DNA of 22,059 bases from Lachnoclostridium sp. UBA3320 (GTDB lineage Bacteria; Bacillota; Clostridia; Lachnospirales; Lachnospiraceae): contig DESG01000033.1 of the NCBI GenBank assembly GCA_002361175.1, positions 1-22,059 on the forward strand. Direction: 5' to 3'. Made by a program: the position numbers and the translations under genes. Shown here one piece after another: positions 15,100 to 22,059 of the stretch. The stretch's first letter is position 1; every line of letters begins with the position of its first letter. Under the pieces are notes generated by a model. The model was not told the origin of the DNA, did no database searches, and saw only the letters and a program-made list of their open reading frames with translations.

Positions 15100-16581
15100 T
15101 TATAACTCATATTTTGTAATATTCATACCTATTTTTCCATCTACAAAGAAAGAAATGCCATCTGCTGCAAGGTCTGTGTACATAGTTGCTGTCATTACAT
15201 TTTCACCATTATTAACAAATACTTCCACACTGAACCTATCAAGTATCATTCTGAATTTAAGCCTGCCATTTTCACTTTTTACCAAATTTCTCCTCTGGTG
15301 GATAATCGCTCTGCGTGAGCCTGAAAACTTTCTGTCAATTTTAAGTATTGACTCCCGTGGTCTAAAGCTTAAGGATGTATAATACTTCTCATTCTGTGCA
15401 AAACGTATTGCAAACTTACGATAAAGTTCTTCACCATCTATAGGGAAAAGTTCTATTTCCATATCTATCTTGCGTCCTTTTATCCCATCAAGCCTTATTA
15501 TATCTGTAAAGACAACATTTTCATATACCGTTTTGCCACTGCGCATATTCTCTAGTTCCCTTATTGGCCACTGGTAAAGTCTTCCATTTTTTATAGACAG
15601 TTCACGAGGCAGGCTCATCTGACCATACCACTGCTGGTCTCTTGTGCGAAGACTACATGTATCCCAGTTCTGCATCCATCCAATCATAATACGTCTGCCA
15701 TCTGGTGACAATACTGTCTGAGCTGCATAAAAATCAATACCATAGTCAATAGACTGGCTACATTCTTCTGTAAAAGAATCAGTCTCCTCATCAAAATTGC
15801 CAATAAGACACAGTGTACCATTACCATTGTGGTATTCAAATCCCTGTGGCATCATATCCTGTGGACTAGTTAAAAGCACCCATTTTCCATCTAATTTAAA
15901 AAAATCTGGACACTCCCACATCAAACCAAATCTGTTATTATTGGCACAAAGCACTTTCTTGTATTTCCATTCAAAGCCGTTAGGGCTTGTAAACATAAGA
16001 ATCTGACCACTGCCATCCGATGAACGATTTCCTACTATACAACAGTAAGTACCGTCTTTTTTGCGCCATATTTTAGGGTCACGAAAGTCAAACCTGCTGC
16101 CTCCCTCTGGCAAATCATGTTCATCAAGCACTGGATTTTTTTCATATTTTTCATAGTCCAGCCCATTTCCTATTGCAAGGCACTGTGTCTGGACTTCACT
16201 GACACCACCGTTTTTTTGTCGTTCCTTTACTACACCTGTATACATAAGTAACTGTCTTCCATCAGGAAGTTCTACTGCATTGCCAGAAAAACACCCATCC
16301 ATGTCGTAGAACTCGTCTGGCGCAAGTGCTGCTGGAAGGTATGTCCAATGCAGCAAGTCTTTGCTGGTTGCATGCCCCCAGTGCATAGGTCCCCAATGGA
16401 CATCATAAGGGTAATACTGATAAAATAAGTGATATTCCCCTTTATAGTACGAAAATCCGTTCGGGTCGTTCATCCATCCTGTCCTTGTAGATAAATGAAA
16501 TGACGGACGGTTTTCTTCTTTAATAAGTTTTTCTGAAGCCTCTTCATATTTGCGAGCTTCACGCAGTGTCTGGCTTGCCAT
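15100..16581 (-). CDS. GH32 beta-fructosidase (second copy, longer)
   Basis: Encodes 493 residues, the standard length for sucrose/fructo-oligosaccharide hydrolases. No signal peptide; a charged helix (1-25) precedes the catalytic domain. Catalytic residues are Asp39 in WMNDPNG, Asp168 in FRDPK and Glu223 in ECPDFF. WGPMHWGHATSKDLLHW (63-79) and YMDGCFSG-like segments (FYDMDGCFSG, 91-100) are typical of the family. The C-terminal sandwich ends SVEVFVNNGENVMTATMY. The ATG at 16581 follows GGAGG. It comes after the solute-binding protein gene, but a strong terminator hairpin stands about 20 bp before the start, so its expression probably depends on read-through or an unseen promoter. Its likely job is to split the oligosaccharides the ABC system brings in. 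Confidence 0.96.
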   Translation of the reverse strand: MASQTLREARKYEEASEKLIKEENRPSFHLSTRTGWMNDPNGFSYYKGEYHLFYQYYPYDVHWGPMHWGHATSKDLLHWTYLPAALAPDEFYDMDGCFSGNAVELPDGRQLLMYTGVVKERQKNGGVSEVQTQCLAIGNGLDYEKYEKNPVLDEHDLPEGGSRFDFRDPKIWRKKDGTYCCIVGNRSSDGSGQILMFTSPNGFEWKYKKVLCANNNRFGLMWECPDFFKLDGKWVLLTSPQDMMPQGFEYHNGNGTLCLIGNFDEETDSFTEECSQSIDYGIDFYAAQTVLSPDGRRIMIGWMQNWDTCSLRTRDQQWYGQMSLPRELSIKNGRLYQWPIRELENMRSGKTVYENVVFTDIIRLDGIKGRKIDMEIELFPIDGEELYRKFAIRFAQNEKYYTSLSFRPRESILKIDRKFSGSRRAIIHQRRNLVKSENGRLKFRMILDRFSVEVFVNNGENVMTATMYTDLAADGISFFVDGKIGMNITKYEL

Positions 16582-16599
16582 ATTAATCCTCCATTCTTT

Positions 16600-16644
16600 A
16601 AAAAAAGGCTGTTACACATATACCATACTTTTGTGCAACAGCCT
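16600..16644 (-). terminator. Strong hairpin terminator between binding protein and GH32 genes
   Basis: On the - strand AGGCTGTT-G-CAC pairs with GTG-T-AACAGCCT: 11 pairs with one mismatch and a 15-base loop, followed by seven T (16606-16600). It starts about 30 bp after the binding-protein stop and ends 8 bases before the GH32 ribosome site. Confidence 0.85.
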
Positions 16645-16672
16645 CATTTACTAAGCTTACCTGATGCTAATA

Positions 16673-18364
16673 CTATTCTGCATCAGTATTTCCATCCCCA
16701 TAAAACGCATCCAAATATTTCTGGAAAATTGCAAGATAATCATCCAGTTTATATGCCTCTAAGTCTTTGAGATACTGGTCCCAATCAGCATCTGTAAAAC
16801 CGTTCATAATCCAGTCTGATTTTTTAGCATTAATTGTCTTTTCAATGTCAGCCTGTAAGTTAGAAAGTTCTGTTGTATCTTCCTGATTCATAAATACATT
16901 TGGATATACATACTTAGTGTGCATATCTGGTGTGTAATAATCTTTAATCCAGTCTAAGCGGTACTGTGCATCATCAGGACATGTCACATATACACCATAG
17001 TATTCATCTAAGATAGCAAGAGGTCCTCCTACAGACTCTGCTTCCCTTACTTCAACAGGTGATGCATCACCAAGCGGTGCGTGTTTAAGCATATCCTCAC
17101 CATTTTCATTTTTTCCAAGTTCAAAAATATCAAAATCGTCATCTTCGCCATATGTACCCCAGTTATTCTGTGGTGATTGGAATGGGTCATACATCTGGTC
17201 AAGCCATGCACATACAAGTGCAGGATTTTTGGCAACTGCTGTAACTACACAGCGTCCGCGGTCAAAACCACTGGTAAATGAGCCGTTCTGTGGTGTAATA
17301 TTTCTTGTATCAGCAGTAAGTGCTGGTAGTGGAACCCAGTCTTTAAGGTTATCAATATTGGCAACATCCCAGCTAAAGCATACGCCATAGCGTCCAGATT
17401 TTCCCTTTGATACATAAGTAGACCATTCATGTGTAAACGCTTCTGGGTCAATAAGTCCCTCTTCATACAGAGAATGAAGCCATGCTATACCATCTTTATA
17501 GCCCTGTTGTGTTGCTGAACAAATTACTTTTAAATCATCTGTAACAGCAATATGTCTGCCCTTGTCTGCATCACCATATCCTTCACCAAAACCATTTATA
17601 AGAATAGCTGGGTCTTGATCACCATCATTTACAATACATGACATTGGTATAATACTTCCATCTATATTAAACTCTTTTTGCAGTTTAGAGGCATTGTCAC
17701 GGAATGCGATTAATACTTTCTCAAAATCTTCTACTGTTTCTGGTATGTCAAGTTTTAAGAAATCAAGCCATTTTTTATTAATAAAACTCATATTTCCTAC
17801 TGTCTGGATAGCAGTTTTTTCTGAGCCAAGCTGCTCAATCCATGGAAGTGCCCAGATATGTCCATCTGTATCTGTACACATAGTCCTGTATTCAGGGTAC
17901 TTGTCAAATACTGCCTTTAAATTTGGCATATATTTATCTATATAGTCTTCCAGTGAAATAATAACGCCCTGTTTGCCGTATTTGAGTAAGTCACTGTCAC
18001 CAAATCCCGCTGAGAACACAAAATCTGTTAGTGTATTAGCATTTGCCATGTTAAGCGAAATCGTATCGCCCCACTGGTCAGCCTGAATTGCTGTCCAGTT
18101 TATTTCTACATTAGTCTTTTCCTGAAGACGTTTAAAAATCGTGCGCTTATTAGGGTCAGACTCTGTGTTTGCTGGGTAGCTTATAAGACCTGTAAGCGTT
18201 GCCTTTTCCTTTAATGGAAATTCAAGCTCTGATACGTCCACATCTTGTACACTGCCATTGTTATTTAACTTGTCTCCTCCACTACCGCCGCAGCCAGCAG
18301 TAGAAAGTGCCATACCTGCTGCCAATGTAACAGCCATTATGCGTTTAATACTTCTCATTCTCAT
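16673..18364 (-). CDS. Sugar ABC transporter solute-binding lipoprotein (LplA-like)
   Basis: Encodes 563 residues. The N-terminal lipoprotein signal has a basic start (MRMRSIKR), a hydrophobic core and the lipobox STAGC with Cys25 as the lipidation site, then a Gly/Ser/Asn-rich flexible tether. The remainder is a family-1 extracellular solute-binding protein of the long kind found with LplB/YtcP permeases. It should capture an oligosaccharide outside the membrane and hand it to the two permeases encoded just upstream. The ATG at 18364 follows AAGGAGTG by 8 bases. The gene is 41 bp after the YtcP-like permease and is followed by a strong terminator. Substrate specificity is inferred from the adjacent GH32 genes: probably sucrose-type or fructo-oligosaccharides. 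Confidence 0.93.
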   Translation of the reverse strand: MRMRSIKRIMAVTLAAGMALSTAGCGGSGGDKLNNNGSVQDVDVSELEFPLKEKATLTGLISYPANTESDPNKRTIFKRLQEKTNVEINWTAIQADQWGDTISLNMANANTLTDFVFSAGFGDSDLLKYGKQGVIISLEDYIDKYMPNLKAVFDKYPEYRTMCTDTDGHIWALPWIEQLGSEKTAIQTVGNMSFINKKWLDFLKLDIPETVEDFEKVLIAFRDNASKLQKEFNIDGSIIPMSCIVNDGDQDPAILINGFGEGYGDADKGRHIAVTDDLKVICSATQQGYKDGIAWLHSLYEEGLIDPEAFTHEWSTYVSKGKSGRYGVCFSWDVANIDNLKDWVPLPALTADTRNITPQNGSFTSGFDRGRCVVTAVAKNPALVCAWLDQMYDPFQSPQNNWGTYGEDDDFDIFELGKNENGEDMLKHAPLGDASPVEVREAESVGGPLAILDEYYGVYVTCPDDAQYRLDWIKDYYTPDMHTKYVYPNVFMNQEDTTELSNLQADIEKTINAKKSDWIMNGFTDADWDQYLKDLEAYKLDDYLAIFQKYLDAFYGDGNTDAE

Positions 18365-18405
18365 ACTTTTTACACTCCTTATTTATATAGTTTTAGTTTT
18401 TGCTA

Positions 18406-19305
18406 TTATCCCTTTACAGAACCTGCCATAATGCCACTGTCAAAATACTTTTGGAAGAATGGGTACATAACCAAAAGTGGCAAACTGGAAATAATAATTG
18501 TTGCATACTTTAAAAGTTCTGCAAGCTGTGCACGCTCTGCTGTACTCTGCATATCAGAAATCATACCTGACTCTGGCTGGTTCTGGATAAGGATAGAACG
18601 CAGCACAAGCTGTAATGGCTGTTTTGCAGAATCACGCAGATATATCATGGCATCAAAATAACTGTTCCACATAGCTACAAACTGCCACAGTGCCAGAACC
18701 GCAATAACTGGAGTACACACTGGAATCAGTATTTTGAAAAAGAACACCATTTCATTAGCACCATCCACATCGGCAGCTTCCCTTAACTCACCAGGAATAC
18801 CCTGATAATAAGTACGTGCAATAATCATATTCCACACGCTAAATGCACCTGGAAGAATAATAGCCCACATACTATCTAAAAGATGTAAATTGCTTATTAA
18901 CAAGTATGTAGGAATTAAGCCGCCGCCAAAGAACATAGTGATTACAAAAATAGTATTAAAAAATCCTTTTCCCTTAAAATCTGCCCTTGACATCGGATAA
19001 GCTGCAAGCAGTGTTATAAACACAGAAACCACAGTAAATACTATAGAATATATTACTGCATTTTTAAAACCAATCCAAATTTGCGCATTGGACATAACCC
19101 TCTGATATGCCGTCAGCGTCCACTTGTCAAAATCAAAAGTTATGCCCTTATTCTGTAAGGTAATCGGGTCCATAAATGAAGCTACCACGATATAAACCAT
19201 AGGAATAATTATAGCAATGACAAACAAGCCAAGCAGGATGTAACCGGTCATTAGTAAAGCCTTGTCCTGTGCAGAATATCTGGCAAATTTGCTCTTCTTC
19301 TTCAT
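18406..19305 (-). CDS. Sugar ABC transporter permease (YtcP/MsmG type)
   Basis: Encodes 299 residues with about six membrane segments. The cytoplasmic EAA loop is present (PGELREAADVDGANE, 171-185), the docking site for the ATPase. The C-terminus FDSGIMAGSVKG is characteristic of YtcP-like carbohydrate permeases. It pairs with the LplB-type permease 17 bp upstream to form the membrane channel. The ATG at 19305 follows GGAGG. No ATPase gene is present in the window, so a shared MsmK/UgpC-type ATPase encoded elsewhere is expected. Confidence 0.94.
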   Translation of the reverse strand: MKKKSKFARYSAQDKALLMTGYILLGLFVIAIIIPMVYIVVASFMDPITLQNKGITFDFDKWTLTAYQRVMSNAQIWIGFKNAVIYSIVFTVVSVFITLLAAYPMSRADFKGKGFFNTIFVITMFFGGGLIPTYLLISNLHLLDSMWAIILPGAFSVWNMIIARTYYQGIPGELREAADVDGANEMVFFFKILIPVCTPVIAVLALWQFVAMWNSYFDAMIYLRDSAKQPLQLVLRSILIQNQPESGMISDMQSTAERAQLAELLKYATIIISSLPLLVMYPFFQKYFDSGIMAGSVKG

Positions 19306-19322
19306 AATTTAACCTCCATTCT

Positions 19323-20246
19323 TTACAATCCCTTGCCGTCATTCATCTTTGCGACAATCTTGTTGACAACAACCAAAAGTATTACGTTGATTACTGTGTT
19401 AAATAGTCCCACGGCTGTAGAAAAACTGTAATCTCCATCCAAAAGACCTTTCTTGTACACATATGTTGCTATAATTTCAGATGTTCCCATATTAAGGTCT
19501 GTCTGAAGCGCATATGCCTTTTCAAATCCGACACTCATAATGTTACCCGCCTGCAATATAAACTGGATAACAACCATATCCTTAATTGCAGGCCACTCAA
19601 CAGCCTTAATCTGCTGAAAAATATTGGCACCATCAATAAGTGCTGCTTCCTTTAAATCTTGACTTGCATTTGAAAGTGAAGCTGTGTACATAATAGATGC
19701 CCAGCCTGCTCCCTGCCAAATGCCACTCGCAATGTAAATCGTTCTAAATGCTTCTGGCATAGTCATAAAGTTAATCTGTGAGCCAAACAACAGATTTACA
19801 GGACCTGTAACAGACAGAAAGATGCGGACAATACCACACAATACTATTACAGAGATAAAGTTTGGCATATAGAGTACCAACTGTATCTTTTTCTTAATGC
19901 CTGTGCTTTCAATTCGGTTCAGAAGAAATGCAAGCAGAATTGGCATTGGAAATCCCCATAAAAGACCATAAATACTCAGCTTCAGCGTATTGCCAAGGTA
20001 AGTCATAAAGTCAGGTGAAGACAAAAAGCGTTGGAAATACTTAAACCCCACCCATTCACTTCCTAAGATGCCTCTGAAAGGGTTATACTCTTGGAACGCA
20101 ATTAATATACCGCCCATTGGAATATACTTAAATATCAGAGTTAATGCTAGTGCTGGCAGCAGGAAGATTACATATAACTGCCAGTGTTGTGTCACATACA
20201 AGACAACATTGCTAAATTTCCCTTCATTTTGTTTTTTTTGAGACAT
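19323..20246 (-). CDS. Sugar ABC transporter permease (LplB/YteP type)
   Basis: Encodes 307 residues with about six membrane segments. The segment LLPALALTLIFKYIPMGG near residues 29-46 and AFQEYNPFRGILGSEWVGF (50-68) are typical of LplB/YteP permeases, and the EAA loop is at 197-207 (DLKEAALIDGAN). It is the first gene of the transporter operon; AAAGGAGG lies 6 bases before the ATG at 20246, and the promoter at 20362-20390 gives a leader of about 110 bases. The neighbouring permease and binding protein complete the import complex apart from the ATPase. Confidence 0.94.
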   Translation of the reverse strand: MSQKKQNEGKFSNVVLYVTQHWQLYVIFLLPALALTLIFKYIPMGGILIAFQEYNPFRGILGSEWVGFKYFQRFLSSPDFMTYLGNTLKLSIYGLLWGFPMPILLAFLLNRIESTGIKKKIQLVLYMPNFISVIVLCGIVRIFLSVTGPVNLLFGSQINFMTMPEAFRTIYIASGIWQGAGWASIMYTASLSNASQDLKEAALIDGANIFQQIKAVEWPAIKDMVVIQFILQAGNIMSVGFEKAYALQTDLNMGTSEIIATYVYKKGLLDGDYSFSTAVGLFNTVINVILLVVVNKIVAKMNDGKGL

Positions 20247-20361
20247 ATTTTTCCTCCTTTCTTTTATACCTCCCGCATACTTTTACATCTGCTCTGAACC
20301 TTATGTTTATCATGATGTATTGTGCATTTGTAAAAATATATGTGGGAGTTATTGTGCTTTT

Positions 20362-20390
20362 AATATAACAGTATTTGCACATATTGTCAA
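20362..20390 (-). promoter_or_regulatory. Promoter of the ABC transporter operon
   Basis: On the - strand an exact TTGACA (20385-20390), a 17-base spacer and TATATT (20362-20367), upstream of the LplB-type permease gene. An ATTTGCAC copy sits inside the spacer. Confidence 0.8.
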
Positions 20391-20517
20391 CCACTTTTTT
20401 GTTATTTGCACTAAAATATTTTTATATTTGATGCATGTGTCCAAAATATATACCAATTTTCAGTAAATTTTAAAGCAAAATTTTGTTTAATTCTATAATT
20501 GATAAAAAAATTATGTA

Positions 20518-20546
20518 TTGACTTTATCAAATTTTTATTATATAAT
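20518..20546 (+). promoter_or_regulatory. Promoter of the YesL-type gene pair
   Basis: TTGACT (20518-20523), a 17-base spacer and TATAAT (20541-20546), about 68 bp before the YesL-type start codon. Confidence 0.8.
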
Positions 20547-20613
20547 TAGTTTTATATTTGCACAATATATATTTTATGCAAATAACACATATACAGAAAA
20601 GGAGATGTCAATT

Positions 20614-21252
20614 ATGAATCAATTCGTAAACCCAGATGCACCTATTATGCAGTTTATCACCAAGATTACAAACAGCGTCTATCTCAACATACTGTGGTTT
20701 ATATGCTGCCTGCCTATTTTCACAGCTGGCGCTTCTACTACAGCACTTTTCTATGTAACCCTAAAAATGGCCAAAAATGAAGAAGGAAACCTAACAAGAG
20801 CATTTTTCCACTCCTTTAAAGAAAATTTCAAACAGGCGACAAAAATTTGGCTAGTTCTTTTGACAGTTGGCATTGCAATGGCATTTGACGGATATATTTT
20901 TTACCATATGAAATTTGACAGCATATTTTGGACAATAGGCACAGCCATCTTTATTGTTGCGCTTATCGCATATGCCATTGTACTTATGTACATCTTTCCA
21001 CTGCTTGCAAGATTTAGCAACACTACATATGCCATGTTTAAAAATTCTATTATGATTGGTATGCGCTTTCTCTTCTGCACAGCCATAATGGCAGCAATTT
21101 ACTTTATCATGGCATTTATCATAATCAATGTCTTCACTCCTGCTATTATATTTGGCGAGGGATTGTGTGCACTGTTATGCTCATTTTTACTTTCCAATAT
21201 TTTAAAACTGTGCCAAGAACAGACAGAAACAATACAAGCAGATGCAGAGTAG
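20614..21252 (+). CDS. yesL: YesL-type (DUF624) membrane protein
   Basis: Encodes 212 residues from the ATG at 20614, which follows AAAGGAGA; a longer reading from 20518 would start inside the promoter and is rejected. About five membrane segments (roughly 20-50, 75-96, 103-130, 150-172 and 175-198) are seen, and the early CCLPIFTAGASTTALFYVTLK (broken here as CCLPIFTAGASTTA, then LFYV) is the family signature. YesL proteins are repeatedly found beside LplB/YtcP sugar transporters in Firmicutes; their role is unknown, perhaps assisting transport or sensing. It is divergent from the ABC operon across a shared control region and is followed at 30 bp by another membrane-anchored protein. Confidence 0.88.
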   Translation: MNQFVNPDAPIMQFITKITNSVYLNILWFICCLPIFTAGASTTALFYVTLKMAKNEEGNLTRAFFHSFKENFKQATKIWLVLLTVGIAMAFDGYIFYHMKFDSIFWTIGTAIFIVALIAYAIVLMYIFPLLARFSNTTYAMFKNSIMIGMRFLFCTAIMAAIYFIMAFIIINVFTPAIIFGEGLCALLCSFLLSNILKLCQEQTETIQADAE

Positions 21253-21282
21253 ATATATAAAGATTATAAATGGAGGCAGCTT

Positions 21283-21966
21283 ATGACAAAACGGCAGAAA
21301 CTACAATATATATGGGACTATTATAAATTGCCTATAGCAGCAATATGCATAGCAGTTTATGTGATTATATACATAATATATGGGCATTACACTCACAAAG
21401 ACACTGCGCTGTATACCGCACTAGTAAATGTAAATGCTGGAGAAAATTTAACAGACCAACTTAGCAATGGTTTTTTAGAATCACAAAGTATAAATACTGC
21501 CAAAAATAAGCTAAATTTGTATTCAGGCTTATATTTAACTAATGATGAAAATAGCATATACCATGAGTACACTTACGCATCACGCATGAAAATTCTTGCT
21601 ACTATTGACAGTGAACAGTTAGATATAGCTATTATGGATAAAGAGGCATTTGACACATTTTCACAAAACGGTTATCTTTGTGACCTTGACAGCTTGCTTT
21701 CCAGTGAAGCTCCAAAACTCTATAAAAAGTTAAAACCTTTTCTCGTCAAAAATATCACTATACTAGAAGATAATTCTATTGATTTAGTTTTTGATAACTC
21801 ATTGGTATATAAAGCTACCACAGAAGAATATACTATGGGACTTGACTTATCCTCTTCTCCTGCTATCCACAACGCTGGTTTTAGTGAAACGATTTATCTG
21901 GGAATAATTAAAAACACACCCAGAAAAGATATCGTAATAGAATACCTTAAGTATCTATTTTGCTAA
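21283..21966 (+). CDS. Membrane-anchored protein of unknown function, solute-binding-like core
   Basis: Encodes 227 residues. One membrane helix (about 18-34) follows a basic cytoplasmic start (MTKRQKLQYIWDYYK), so the main part should face outward. Segments such as ILATIDSEQLDIAIMDKEAF and NGYLCDLDSLL recall the domain pattern of extracellular solute-binding proteins, and similar proteins are known to me as neighbours of YesL-type genes, but the likeness is weak and no binding lipobox is present. GGAGG is 7 bases before the ATG. It is 30 bp after the YesL-type gene, in the same transcript. A transport accessory or sugar-sensing role is a guess. Confidence 0.75.
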   Translation: MTKRQKLQYIWDYYKLPIAAICIAVYVIIYIIYGHYTHKDTALYTALVNVNAGENLTDQLSNGFLESQSINTAKNKLNLYSGLYLTNDENSIYHEYTYASRMKILATIDSEQLDIAIMDKEAFDTFSQNGYLCDLDSLLSSEAPKLYKKLKPFLVKNITILEDNSIDLVFDNSLVYKATTEEYTMGLDLSSSPAIHNAGFSETIYLGIIKNTPRKDIVIEYLKYLFC

Positions 21967-21969
21967 CAG

Positions 21970-21993
21970 TATGCTATTTGCATAAATTTTTTT
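21970..21993 (+). terminator. Weak terminator candidate
   Basis: TATGC (21970-21974) and GCATA (21980-21984) form a 5-bp stem with a 5-base loop, followed by seven T (21987-21993), immediately after the unknown membrane protein. The stem is short. The same bases contain ATTTGCAT, close to the motif of the divergent region, so this may be a regulator site instead. Confidence 0.4.
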
Positions 21994-22007
21994 GCTGTAT
22001 TTCTTAT

Positions 22008-22036
22008 TTGACACGCCTAGATTTGTACATTATAAT
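22008..22036 (+). promoter_or_regulatory. Exact consensus promoter reading out of the window
   Basis: TTGACA (22008-22013), 17 bases, TATAAT (22031-22036). Both boxes match the sigma-A consensus in full at ideal spacing. The gene it serves lies to the right of the window. Confidence 0.8.
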
Positions 22037-22059
22037 AACTGGACAGTTAAAAGTTTGCT

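Larger units (their letters stand above)
20247..20613. promoter_or_regulatory. Divergent control region with repeated ATTTGCAC motif
   Basis: This 367-bp gap has no gene. It holds one promoter in each direction and three same-orientation copies of ATTTGCAC at 20373-20380, 20404-20411 and 20556-20563, plus an inverted TGCAAATAAC near 20577-20586. The first copy lies in the -35/-10 spacer of the leftward promoter, the third just downstream of the rightward -10 box. A TTGATAAA/TTTATCAA inverted repeat (20499-20506, 20523-20530) overlaps the rightward -35. The arrangement suits a regulator acting on both transcripts. Confidence 0.6.

Noticed and set aside
17430..17445. Sequence resembling a catabolite-control (cre) site, TGTAAACGCTTCTG
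   Set aside because: The last positions do not fit the consensus and it lies inside the binding-protein gene; no convincing cre site was found near any promoter.

Overview
The window looks like a low-GC Gram-positive chromosome, most likely a gut-type member of the Clostridia (Lachnospiraceae-like). The reasons are AT-rich sequence, strong AGGAGG-type ribosome binding sites, sigma-A-like promoters, an LplB/YtcP-type sugar ABC transporter without its own ATPase, and secreted proteins with choline/glucan-binding-type repeats. The species cannot be fixed from the sequence alone. No rRNA, tRNA, CRISPR array or complete insertion sequence was seen.

Left block (1-3940, + strand): a compact run of cell-envelope genes, visibly richer in A+T than the rest. 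It contains the tail of an unidentified protein, an L,D-transpeptidase, a small secreted repeat protein with an unrecognised C-terminal part, a short secreted transglutaminase-like protein, and a larger secreted protein with about seven aromatic glucan/choline-binding-type repeats plus a second transglutaminase-like domain. It ends at a hairpin terminator (3893-3940). On the opposite strand at 3953-4216 lies what looks like the C-terminal remnant of an Rpn/PD-(D/E)XK-family protein.

Centre and right (4251-20246, all - strand): a sucrose, raffinose-family or fructo-oligosaccharide utilisation region. Read in the direction of transcription (right to left) it has five apparent units. (1) Two permeases and a lipoprotein binding protein, then a strong terminator just before the first GH32 beta-fructosidase. 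(2) A second GH32 and a short-chain dehydrogenase, from their own promoter. (3) A ROK-family repressor with its own promoter and a perfect 16-bp palindrome at its predicted transcription start. (4) A zinc-dependent sorbitol-dehydrogenase-like enzyme, a VOC-fold metalloprotein and a GPH-family symporter, from a promoter followed by half-sites resembling the ROK palindrome. (5) An alpha-phosphoglucomutase and a GH36 alpha-galactosidase.

A plausible joint role, by inference: the ABC system imports sucrose-containing oligosaccharides, GH36 removes alpha-galactose, the GH32 enzymes release fructose, and phosphoglucomutase feeds glucose phosphate into glycolysis. The dehydrogenase/VOC/symporter unit probably handles a different sugar or polyol under ROK control.

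Right end (20247-22059): a 367-bp divergent control region carries strong promoters in both directions and several copies of an ATTTGCAC motif placed on them. It is followed on the + strand by a YesL-type (DUF624) membrane protein and a membrane-anchored protein of unknown function that vaguely resembles a solute-binding protein. The window closes on an exact consensus promoter pointing out to the right.
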